From contig JAJEKV010000044.1 in NCBI GenBank assembly GCA_021234155.1, positions 12,360,803-12,424,802 of the forward strand: DNA of 64,000 nucleotides, given 5' to 3'. This stretch comes from Isoetes taiwanensis. Lineage: Eukaryota > Streptophyta > Lycopodiopsida > Isoetales > Isoetaceae. Numbering within the stretch: the stretch's first letter is position 1; each line of letters starts with the position of its first letter. Of the stretch, positions 22,240-32,466 are shown one piece after another. The translations under genes were made by a program, and so were the position numbers. The notes under the pieces were generated by a model. That model was given only the letters and a program-made list of their open reading frames with translations. It made no database searches and was not told the DNA's origin.

Positions 22240-23520
22240 GCATAACAGATTTGTTTATGGAGCTTAGAAACTAGAACTTGCCTTCAATTTTCGGATCGCC
22301 TTCACGCTTTAAGGATCATCTTCGACGATTCGGGTAGCGTTTTTTGCGGCGGCGGCCACGAGGAGTGGGGCAAAGGCGGGAGATGTTCCAGTGTCTAAAT
22401 CTACATATACCATTTCGGTATTTCGTTAACAAGAGCCGCTTTGAGATTCGATCCCGAAGAAACCTTATATTCCTTTGTAAGTTCCGGCCCTTTTCGGTCC
22501 CTTAGCAAATTATATTTATTTTCTTTTCAACCGTTAGAGTAGTTTCCTAAGTCCGTTGGACGGCGGTAATCGAGGCTTTGTATTCATCGTATGAACACGC
22601 AAGCGTCGCAAAGTGCAATGAAGATAAAAATGTTAGCCGTCCCGATGGCGTTTAAAGTAAGTGATTTCTCGCCTAACCACTTGGCCAAAGGGCTGAATTG
22701 TAGTTCACATTTCTAGTTTTTGTGCTGCATCGCAATAAAGTCCTCATAAAGTGTTCGATTTTCAGCCTTCAAACAACTGCACCTAAGAGCTTCGTTCATG
22801 TGTCCTCCAAATGGGGTTCTTCAACCAAACGAGGCAATAATTGCAAAGGTGCTATTTAAGTTCTTTGTAGTCTTGTGCATCATATGTTATGTCATGAAAT
22901 TAATGTTTTGTAATTTGCGGTTGTCAAGCATGTAGAAACAACTGAAGGTCCTCAACGTAAAAAGTTAAAAGATAAGTTCGAATTGTGAGCTTGAAAGTGA
23001 AAGATGGAGTAGAGTATACCCCAACCGGTATAAACTTGTTTTGCACTATTTTAGGATGTAAGCTTTAAGCAATGCTCAATACCGATCCGGCCTTTAATAT
23101 TTAAGTTTGATGAGCAAAAGGAGTTTGTAGTCTGTTGAACGGTTCTCATGAGTTGTGTTCTTGGATCCGGCATGCTTCACCCGTGAAGTTTTATTCGCTT
23201 TGAGAAGAATAACTTGAAAATTTGGGTCTTGAATTCAAAGTTGAAATGCTTGTTTAGGTCAGCGTTAGAAAGACACAAGAAACGCCCGGTGAAGCCGGCA
23301 AATTTCGGAGGCCCGCAAAATACCACAAGAAGAGCGAGAGCCCCAAAGCGGCTCAAGGATTTGTTATTGATGAATGGGTAATGAAAATGCATCTATTTGA
23401 TAAAGACACTTAGTTCTCGGGATTAGCTAGCTAAAATGTTGGTCTTTGGTTTTAGAAAGAACGCGGGAGGAGAAATATTTGGCAAAACAACCGCCGAAGA
23501 TGGTGAATCTCTCTAGGTTG
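22240..23520 (+). pseudogene. VAP27/VAP4-like MSP-domain gene fragment inside E1
   Basis: Exons in order read RFDPEETLYSF (near 22448), an IKxxAVPMAFK block (near 22630), FQTTAPKSF then MCPPNGVLQPNEAIIAK (22767-22850), SLKVKDGVEYTP (near 22990), DEQKEFVV (near 23108), VVFLDP (near 23153), then KPPEE-like and FVIDEW (near 23370) and KERTREEKYLAKQ (near 23456). This is the order of plant VAP4-type proteins, which are ER/plasma-membrane contact proteins that bind FFAT-like motifs through the MSP domain. Introns are visible, for example AAAGTAAGT donor near 22657 with TTTTCAG acceptor near 22766, and a GTAATG donor near 23375 with a TTTTAG acceptor near 23454. Frameshifts (one base near 22792) and stops make it non-functional. 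Confidence 0.75.
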
Positions 23521-23941
23521 AAGCTAATCATTATCTATGAATGTTCAGGGATGAAGAAACGCCGAAAAATGTCCGGATCTTTCTATAATGGCACAAATAC
23601 ATTTTCTATGTTATGGTTATCCAGTTAGCATTACTTGTATCACCGTCTAGTGCCAAGCGCATCGAACTATAATATGACTAGAAAGTGAGATAGCACATTC
23701 GCTGTATCTACACATTCAAACTTGGGATTCCTTGTGGTCCGCTCCCCAATGTGGACAATCAGGAGCAGCCATTTTAAGGACTGCAAAACTTGGTACAATC
23801 AATCAAGCGCTTGCAAGGATTTTTTTCTACTTGTGCGTGTGTTGAGTCTTCCGGGGAATGTATGGTACCGCACAAACAAGACTAAGACGCCCCGGTACGT
23901 AATGCAAAACATGTATTTGCTTTGAACTTTTGTAATAGAAG

Positions 23942-24412
23942 TTGATGTTATTGGCTAAAAACAGAGATGAAATTGTTAGGAACTTTCGAAAATCAACTAA
24001 GATGAAACATATAAGAAAAGTTCTTATTCATACTTTCTTTCCTTTGATGGTCCGTGAACCGAAAATGTTCATGGAGATCTATGACAACCTCGCACCGGGA
24101 TATGACCTCGGATTCCATGGACATGAACAGATTCAACAATTCCAAGAAAAGCGCTTTTAAATGACGCTTGCCAAATATGTGCTTAATTTAGAAGATGAGA
24201 CCATCCAAACCGCAAAGAAATACGCTTGTGTGAATAATCAAGAACTAAGCCGTAAGTGTTGGAGCTTTGAGGGTACTTTAAAACAAGGAATCCGGCGCAA
24301 TGTTTACCTTGCTGCCAAGGAATTTACAATCAACTTGGTAATGCGAAACTGGCATTTAGTTTTCTTGCATGCAAATTCTGAGCAATGTTGCTCTATCTAT
24401 CTATCTATTTAA
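23942..24412 (+). CDS. Two adjacent unrecognised frames inside E1
   Basis: Frames of 72 and 83 codons abut at 24160/24161. They read EIVRNFRKSTKMKHIRKVL, FMEIYDNLAPGYDLGFHGHE and then DETIQTAKKYACVNNQELSR. The composition is protein-like and they may be two exons or one frameshifted frame of a captured gene. I cannot name it. It follows the VAP fragment by about 400 bp on the same strand. Confidence 0.25.
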
Positions 24413-27360
24413 AATGCAACTTTATTTAATGAATAAATACGTGAAGAACTAAAATGGAGATGCAAAATGTCATCACTCTACCTTTTTATAACGCAAAATA
24501 CCAAATACCAATTGCAGCTTCAGGACACACTATAATGATTCAATCAAAGCCAAACGAACAGTCAATTTGGCAACTCCCAAGTGAAAAATAGTGCCACTTA
24601 AAGGTTGTTAAGTTTCGTATTTGCATAGTCGCAACAAAATTTGCTAGCACACACAATTGGGTTTGAGAACAATTGAAGTTATACTTTGATTGCCAAATGT
24701 AAAAATGTCTAGCAAAATTTACATAGTAGGGATAAATAAATATCTAGCACAGTAACTTTGGGCTTGAGAACAATTGAACTTTTACTTTGATTGCAGTCTA
24801 ACAATATTTACAAGTGGTATTAGAAACACGTAATATCTAGTGTAATGACTAGGGGTACATATGCACTTTTATATGCAGATTCATATGGCTTTGGTTTCTT
24901 AATTTGTTTTTTCGTCATGTGGGACTAGTGTGGCTGACCTGAGCTCCAGTATCTCTAAGTCCGGTGTTTGAAAGCTTCAACACTTCATTATAGAGCTTAA
25001 TTTTGAGGGCCTTCGTGGATTCAATCCCGCAGGAGTTGGCAACTGATAATCCGAAAGGCGTGGGTCCCAACTGAAGAAGGAAAGGAATTGGGCAGGCTTC
25101 AAAATTTTCGCCATGTTCTTAGCTTCATTTTTTCAGAACTCCTTTTTGCATTTGCGGGCTCAGTGGTTCCAAAGCCCAATGTTGTGCCCCTATTTTGCTC
25201 CCAACCTCCGCCTCCATACTTGCTCCACACAAAAGGCTTACCTTGCATCAAGATCTGCATGATAAAGTGGTGAAGCAGACCGGTATTTATTCTCCTGTTA
25301 TGTTTTTCGCTATATCCGTAGTAATTAAGCAGGATCATATACGATGCCAAAAATCCTTTGTCCTTTGGGGTACAAAATATCTTCTATTTCAGAGGTCGGG
25401 ATAATGCTCGAATTCAAGAGCCCAAAACAGTTGTGTCCTTCTTAAAACAGAGCTGTGGAGGATTCCGATTTGTGCCAGCTCCTATGATTTGGTTGTCTTG
25501 TTTTATTATATGTATGTATGACCTCCTCAGTATTTTTGCAAGAGCTTTGAGTGCTTAATATCGAGAAAAACGTATTTGCAAATCTGTAATTGCTAACAAG
25601 GAAATTGGTCTTTATTTTGTAGGTGGTTCTTGCTTAAAAAACCGCTTTTTGAAGGGGACGTTGAATTAAGCAAGGGGACGCGCGAGATACCATAAAGCAA
25701 GGGGCGTCTGGAGATACCATAAGATTATCTATTAACAAAGTTACATACACCGCTGTTTATTTTAATTGTTTTAATTGGTCGCACCCACGGTGACCGCCAG
25801 ACCCGATTTTTCTATTGGGTGTCAAAACCCACGACGCAATGTAAAGTGGTTGGGGGCAGGGCCCAACTAAGCAATGTAGTGTGGTGTGTGGTCACATGTC
25901 CGCTTGATGTCACCCTAGTGGCGTGACGTTAAAATACTATCTATCTATCTATCTATCTTTAACTGCCTTTCTATTTGTTTTCTTCCATTACTTAAATTTG
26001 ATAACTTCTTGCTCCTTTATTCCGTGTACATGCACATGATGCTCTTGATCCGTGGAAGATAAAACATTTATTGTGGTTGCAAAAGAAAGACGCATATGGA
26101 CAATGTGGTCGTTAGGTGAACATTGCAGAGTAGATTTTGCACTTACAGGTTGAATCATCTTTTCAAGGTTTCAAGGAGCCATATTATTGTGATGCAAATA
26201 GATTCTCTATTGAAGACAAAACAAAGAATTCTTGGCATCCTCATCATATATCCATTCTCGGTGTGTTCTTTGTGCATTTATGCATGCATATCGAGCTTTT
26301 GATCCGGGCGCTATGAAAACCTTAACTTTGTAGTTAATCGGATGTTCGCTAGAGGTGGTCCGAGCCCTCTGTGAGGCACAAAAAATCCTTTCCAGCACAT
26401 TGGCGCTTTGAAATTCCAGCCGCTTTTGCTATTTCTCATGATCGACGGTATTTTTTTTTTTTTTTTTTTTGCCTTGCTTTCATCTTCTTTTTTATTCATA
26501 GGCTTAGGCATTTATTCTCTCGATCTTTACCCTATATTAAAGTGCAGATTTGAAGCGCCTTATGGGCTTAAAAATCTCCAGATTCTAGCATTCATTGGGA
26601 TGTTAAGAATAGGCCCTTTAAATTAGGTTGTGAAGGTGAAATAGCCCTTGATCGATGCGTTCGGAAAAGGTGAAGAAAAATCTTTCACATCCAAGAAATT
26701 TGTGGTATGATATTGGAAAATGTCAAAAACATTACAATATTATTTAGGAAGAGCTATTAAATATGTGGGGTTACCATTTCCACTAATTTTTCCATTTTGT
26801 ATTACGGGCGATTATTGCAAGCTCTCTCGAAAGTTCGCGCCTTTGGCACATTCTTTAGTTCTTACGGCGTGATGCTTCGAGGTTTGTATTGCTTGACATT
26901 CTCTATAAGACGGTGGCACAAAAGATAAAGGGCTTGCCTTTATCAAAGATTTGCATGATGATCCTCAGATCAGATTTATAATTCTACAAGAACAATCGAT
27001 CGCTTATCGCTGGCCCCCGCACAAGAGATCAATGTTTTCCTTTCAAGCCTCCTAACCTGTGCATTTGAGTGTGTTACAACCAAAAATACTACACACATTA
27101 AGTATACTCTTCATGTGCAATCACATGGAATCCCCATCAAGGTGGGCAATTTTCTAGTTTGGATATGATCGTGGCCCGAAATAGGATAACGCCCTCCTAC
27201 CACATTACGATCCCCAAGACTCATAAAAGCATGATGATGTGGGCAATAGCTCGCCGGGCTCAAAGATGCGTAACATTATGGATCAAAAAATATTATAAAG
27301 ATGGCAATTTCCACAAAATTCTCCATAACTAGTCTTGTGTATATTGTCGTCACATGTGGA
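24413..27360. other. E1 interior, no further gene recognised
   Basis: Includes a (TCTA)n run near 25936-25957, a T run at about 26450-26470, and a 30-bp tandem (GCAAGGGGACGCG... / GCAAGGGGCGTCT...) near 25670-25725. A frame near 25088-25404 and a faint LINE-like phrase near 26900 (ILYKTVAQKIKGLPLSKIC) could be other captured fragments but cannot be supported. Confidence 0.3.
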
Positions 27361-27976
27361 TTTAATTTAAGCCACTTCACCCTCGGGCCATAGAGGGCAA
27401 CCCTCCGCGGCGAAAGACTTGTTTGGGTTGCCCCTAGGGGGCAAACCCTTGTTTATGGGGGCTTTGGCATATCCTAGGTATATGTTAGAATATCCCTAGG
27501 ATATCTTTGTGAACTACTAAAAAACTTATGATTGGTCAGTAAATGCTAGGTCACTTCATTGGTGGGCAGCCGCCTCAAAACCGCTAACCGAGAGGTATCT
27601 TGGGCGATGGCAAGTATTTTGAGTGTGTGTGCTTTGGACATGGTCTTTCCGCTTATGGTGGCCGCTAGTGGTTCCGATCCGATAGAAGGGCAGATGGATA
27701 TGGCCGTAGATGGCCGCTCGTGAGCGTAAGATAGTGCAAAATAGAACACATAGTAGGGTCGCCATCGCCGTGGAATGGATGGGTATAGATCCGCCGCGGT
27801 TATATGGTCAATTCCAAGAATGGAGAGAATAGGGATAAGCCCGCAAAACCATGCCCCGCTTTCTCAAAAATGGCGTAAGATTTGGCGATGGTAGAAGGCA
27901 AACAACAGAGTGTGTAAAGGATGCAAGCTTTTCTAGATTTTAGCAGATAGTAGATGCAAGGCAAGCAGAATCGCAA

Positions 27977-28159
27977 TGAGGGAAGCACAGCGGGATAGGG
28001 CAATAAAGGAAAACTAGGGCAAAGAAATGGTGGCTGTGGTAGATGATTAGGGCTTGGATTAAGCGGTATCCTCGAATGAGGGAAGCACAAAGGGATAGGG
28101 CAACAAAGGAAAACTAGGGCAAAGAAATGGTGGCTGTGGTAGATGATTAGGGCTTCGGA
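27977..28159. repeat. Tandem repeat of about 98 bp, two units
   Basis: TGAGGGAAGCACA...GATAGGGCAA...GTAGATGATTAGGGCTT occurs at about 27977-28059 and 28076-28157 within E2. Confidence 0.75.
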
Positions 28160-29240
28160 TTTGGCAAGCAACAACAGGTAATTGTCTATTTATTTTTTTC
28201 TTGGCTTTAGAGGACACAGACAATAGACTCAAAGCAAGGTTCTTACAATGCAGAGATTCGATTATAAAGAGAGAAGGCTTCAAAATCCTCTGTCAGAATC
28301 TGCTCCGAAACTCAACGAGTCTGGCAAAGATGCTGGACCCTTAATAAAATCAAGAAGAACATTATATTGATCTTAAGCAACAGATTCAAGCAAACTGATA
28401 ACGAATCCAGGTTGGTTTCACGACCTCAGATCATAGAGCTCAATCAAAGATCTATTTATTCCGTCAACTAGAGTGTAAGGTTAGTGGAAATGTTTTGGTT
28501 CAGTAAAGACTTCCTCTATTTCACAAACAAAAAATAACTTTTCAGATTTTAGTGCCTCTGGTTTGTATAGTTGGCTGGCATAATCTGTCCCTGATCTATG
28601 CATTCGACATGTGCAACTTAGATCTTAGTTGTGATGAATCGCCAGGATTCTAGAGAGTAGCAATAGTTGAAGCCTTCTTCATTTGATCTTTGGCATCTAA
28701 CTTATCGCCATTGGAGCTGCTGGCTTAACTAAAGGGCAAAAATTAAATATCCAGTCTTTTAAATATGTCAAAACAGAGATTGTCTGATAAACATTAGGAC
28801 ATATCTTCAAAAGGATGCACCAAAAACACCAAGCTTTATACTCCCATGTTGGAGCCAGATTACAAGCCAACGAGTCAGTATTACAAGCCAACTGACCAAC
28901 CGCCTTGCTCAGCTGTAATTTGCATGCATTTTGACATGTTAAAACTATTTTATTTTAAGTTTCCAGTGTGCAAAGATAGCAAAGATTGCCAGAAATTGAT
29001 TTATATACTGGATGTTAACATGTAGCTTGTAGGTCCAAAACTTTGGAGGCTAGGGCAGATGCTGTGTCCACAGTCCAAGAAGGATCAAAATCTCTAAGCA
29101 TTGTGCATTCTCTGAAACAACAGTTGCATGCCAGCGGACCGTTTCAAGGGAAAATTTCTTGTATTTGCTCTGTTGATTCTTACTTTTTCTCGGCCATTTT
29201 GTTCTTCCCCGGTTCTTCCTAACCTATTTATTTTTCCTTT
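28160..29240. other. E2 interior, nothing recognised
   Basis: No supported reading frame or structural motif. Confidence 0.3.
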
Positions 29241-29249
29241 GGATTGCAA

Positions 29250-29510
29250 ATTGTATCCTCTAGCAAAGAAGAAGAGGACATTATGGAGAGGACAAGTTCA
29301 AATCGAAGAATGGAGGCAAACACTTTTCCTATTTACATAAACAAAAGCAAAAGTTTCCAATTTTCCCCATTTATTTTCATTGTGAATCCTCTAGCAAAAA
29401 GAAGAGGACATTACCGAACAAGTTCAAATCAAAGAATGGAGGCAAACACTTTTCCTATTTACATAAACAAAAGCCAGAAAAGTTTCCGAATTTTCTATTT
29501 GTATTTCTAT
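29250..29510. repeat. Tandem repeat of about 130 bp, two units
   Basis: A unit with CTCTAGCAAA, AAGAAGAGGACATTA and AATGGAGGCAAACACTTTTC occurs at about 29258-29386 and 29388-29500 inside E2. Open frames here only reflect the repeat. Confidence 0.75.
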
Positions 29511-30009
29511 TGTATAATATGTATTATATAATCATTGTAATGTATGATTTATACTTGGTATTTGTATCCATTTACCTTAAACATTAGATTATAGGGTAAG
29601 TCACCCAAATATCAGAGTAAAACAACTTCGAAATCAATGAACACTTAATCCGACTACCAACCCTCAAGATTTCAATATTCCTGAAATCGATGGCCAACCC
29701 TCAAGATTTCAGAATATTCCTGGCCAATATATTGAAATCTGAGGGTTGTCATTAATAATACACATGCATAACATGTTAATTGAGAATGGATTACCTTGGA
29801 ATAATTTTTGAGGACCAAGGGTTAATAAGCATTTATTATTCCCGGGTACTTTGTTTACCTATTCGTGCATCCTACATGTCATCCAAATCACTAGTTATAG
29901 GTTAACGCGTGTTATAGAACAACCGCATGAAGTGTCGTTGGTCTTTTTTCCAAAAGGAGAACAAATTGGAATGTTTAAACATCGACGAAAGTAAAAATGA
30001 GGAAAATTG
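29511..30009. other. E2 interior, AT-rich
   Basis: A short duplication of CAACCCTCAAGATTTCA occurs near 29658 and 29695. No gene seen. Confidence 0.3.
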
Positions 30010-30363
30010 TGCATAAAAGTGGGCAATGCGAATCGATCTAAGCAAGTTTTGGGAAGTCATATGCCATGAACATGGCATTGATCCCATTGTGTACATACCG
30101 TGGCGATTATGATCTCCAAAAAGAAAGAATCAATGTTTATTTGAATGAAGCAAGCGGAGGTCGCTATGTCCCCCGAGCTATTATGATGGATCTGGAACCT
30201 GGTACCATGGATGGTGTTAGATCCGGTCCTTATGGCCAGATTTTTAAGCCCAATAATATAGTTTCTGGACAAACTGGAGCAGGCAATAATTGGGCTAAAG
30301 GGCATTACACTGAAGGCGCAGAACTTATTGATGATGTGCTTGATGTTGTGAGAAAACCCAAGT
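30010..30363 (+). pseudogene. Beta-tubulin N-terminal fragment inside E2
   Basis: Beginning with GGCAATGC, KFWEV-like and CHEHGIDP codons in shifted frames (30010-30085), the sequence enters an open frame reading [40 protein letters not shown] and [19 protein letters not shown] to DVVRK. This is about residues 12-121 of beta-tubulin, within the first plant exon. The match stops at DVVRKPK, just before the usual exon end, and the GTP-binding GGGTGSG loop and everything after are absent. Frameshifts lie at the HGID-to-GDYDL step. It is a captured partial exon. Confidence 0.88.
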
Positions 30364-32340
30364 AATTCTCTGCCGGAGTTTGGCTCCTCTGGCTCCTCCT
30401 TCCGACGGTTTTATACCTAGAAAAGGCAATCTACTAGTCAGGCTCTTGCTGCAGACGTTTTCCAAATTAACACTTCCACTGCTTCTTTTTAAGCGCCTTT
30501 TATAGGATTATTTGAAATGACTTCTCTGGTGTAGTGCCTTATGTATTCTGTCACTATCCAGATATCTTGTATGATTATGCAACTTTGCCTGCTCAGTATA
30601 AGCTATATGATTTTTCATTCCTTGTTTTCCAAGAAGCCCTTTAAGCTCTTCCATACTTGTATTATTCTTTAGTCACCAGTGCCAGCAAAGGCTTATTTAA
30701 TCCTGGAAACATTATTATTCCAGAAGCAGCAACGACCCATTATGCAATGCAGAGAACTAAAATTTTAAAGAACTAGAGAGAAGGTTTCATATTAAATATA
30801 AGGTGCGGGTTCAGAACTGTGTAGACATGTATCCTGAATTCGGTTAACGAGTTACAATGACTATAAAACGGCCTCTCAACAAAGATCTTCTCTTACAATT
30901 TTGAAAAACTCAAGGGCTAGACAAATGTCCTTTATTTTTCCATTTACATGCATAGGAAGAGACGTCACCAATTGCATTTGGAGGTGAGTAGTGAGATCCA
31001 TCCTGAGTTCTTTGTAAGAATGAGATTCATTGCTCGGTTTTTTTCCTTATGCACTTTAGATTAGATTAATGATGACCATTTAAATTCTCGACCTTGCAAG
31101 GAACATGGTCTAATAGTCATAACGTAGTGTAGCTATCATGGCAGAAACATCATTGTTATTTGTTAAAAGGACACTAATGTGTAAAATGGAAATTTCAAAC
31201 TTTCCACACTTCGAGTCGAGACTTAGCATAGTCATTAACGATGATGACCATTTAAATTCATCAATTGCATTTGGAGGTGAGCAGTGAGATCCATTTGAGT
31301 TCTTTGTAAAAATGAAATTCATTGCCCCGTTTTTTTTTCTAATGCACTCTAGATAGAAGTAGGACTTCCTTTATATTAATGATGACCATTTAAATTCTCA
31401 ACCTTGCAAGGAAGGAACATGGTCTTGCTTGAAGCTCTCAAATTTATCTTAGCCTATGTTGGTATCTGTTTTAAAGCATCTGTTTGAAAACAATGATGTT
31501 GATAGGTCTTACCTTTTAAGTTTTCACACAATTGTGAATAGTAATATGAAGTGAACATGTTAATATATTAATGTTAAAGTAATCTTAGTTTGTAGGTACA
31601 TAGTATCGTTATACACATTTCTTGGGTTCATCCTTCCATTATGACACATGAAATATTACACCGTTGCAAGTATTTGATAAGTGAACGAGCATGTTAAAGT
31701 TACATATAAATCAACCATGCACAACCTTTTACATATCATGTTTTACTTCAACATGCTTAAAAATTTAGTTTGCAAGGGTATTGCATCATTCCCTATAAGC
31801 TAGAGATTGTGCAAGTGATTACATCTTAAACTTAAGCTACTGGAATCCAACAACACATCTACGTAATAAGTTATGACTCAAGCATTCTTACATCATATTG
31901 ATGCCATTCCTACACCATATCAATGAAATTCCAAATTAACACTCTTGGTCTTGCCCATCCACTGGTCCAAACTTAAAACATAGAAACTGCACCACACCTT
32001 CGCATCAATGCTCATATATGGCTATCATTCCTAAAGGTCTCATATCTAGGTCTTGGAACTGTAGTTCATGCTTTAGACATAAAAACAACAAAATTACGCC
32101 TCTTGCTACAAGGTATGTAAAGCACGGGCAAAAAGAATAATAAACATCTCATGTCAGAGATCTCAAGTCATAATCTCCATGCTAGAAACAGGCTTGGCCC
32201 ATGAATAGTTCATAAACAAAAGAAAAGAAAATAACACAAAACAAAACCCCCCGTTCAAACCATTAATAACCCCCACACATCAAATGACCCAACAAAAACC
32301 ATAAAATGAAACGGCAAAGAACAAACGGAAAACACACTCT
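30364..32340. other. E2 interior with a dispersed internal duplication
   Basis: A block of about 130 bp (AATTGCATTTGGAGGTGAG... to TTTAAATTCTC.ACCTTGCAAGG) occurs near 30970-31100 and again near 31263-31410. No gene is recognised in the rest. Confidence 0.5.
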
Positions 32341-32378
32341 GGCCATGGGAGGCAACCCTCCCGGCAAAGACCTTGTTT

Positions 32379-32466
32379 CTTATAGGATTTGAATTATGTT
32401 CATACACAGTAGGCATCTCTTTCAAAATCTACAAATGCTCATTTCTTGTGTGTTCTTGCATCACAG
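32379..32466 (+). repeat. Repeat R1, copy 2, second segment
   Basis: Continues R1 exactly where 21978 left off (CTTATAGGATTTGAATTATG) and ends at GCATCACA, matching 12977-13065 of copy 1. Confidence 0.85.

Larger units (their letters stand above)
21979..27424 (+). mobile_element. Helentron (Helitron2)-like non-autonomous element E1
   Basis: The 5' end GGGTTGCCCCTAGGGGGG CAATCCC forms a hairpin, and the 3' end carries GAGGGCAACCCTC as a small hairpin about 25 bp before the terminus CGAAAGACTTG. The terminal GGGTTGCC is thus repeated inverted but set inward at the 3' end, an asymmetric inverted repeat as in Helitron2/helentrons. The insertion lies in a T run: R1 copy 1 has TTTTTT, copy 2 has TTTTT on the left and TTT on the right of the E1-E2 pair. 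No RepHel protein is encoded. The interior contains a VAP-family gene fragment with introns. The assignment is by structure only. Confidence 0.6.
27425..32378 (+). mobile_element. Helentron (Helitron2)-like non-autonomous element E2, tandem to E1
   Basis: E2 starts GGGTTGCCCCTAGGGGGC immediately after the TTT that closes E1 and ends GGGAGGCAACCCTCCCGGCAAAGACCTTG before TTT at 32376-32378 (hairpin GGGAGG-CAAC-CCTCCC). Its first 250 bp align block by block with E1 (TAAATG.TAGGTCA, CTAACCG, TTTCCGCTTATG). Head-to-tail tandem insertion is common in Helitron-like rolling-circle elements. After E2 the R1 sequence resumes (CTTATAGGATTTG). Inside are a beta-tubulin fragment and several local duplications. 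It encodes no RepHel. Confidence 0.6.

Noticed and set aside
26450-26470. LINE poly(A) tail on the minus strand inside E1
   Set aside because: No LINE coding sequence lies beside this T run and no target duplication was seen.
21979-32378. E1 and E2 as LTR retrotransposons or as CACTA elements
   Set aside because: No TG...CA LTR pair, primer-binding site or CACTA ends; termini are hairpins inserted in a T run.
21979-32378. E1 and E2 as canonical Helitrons
   Set aside because: They lack 5' TC and 3' CTRR ends and do not insert between A and T.
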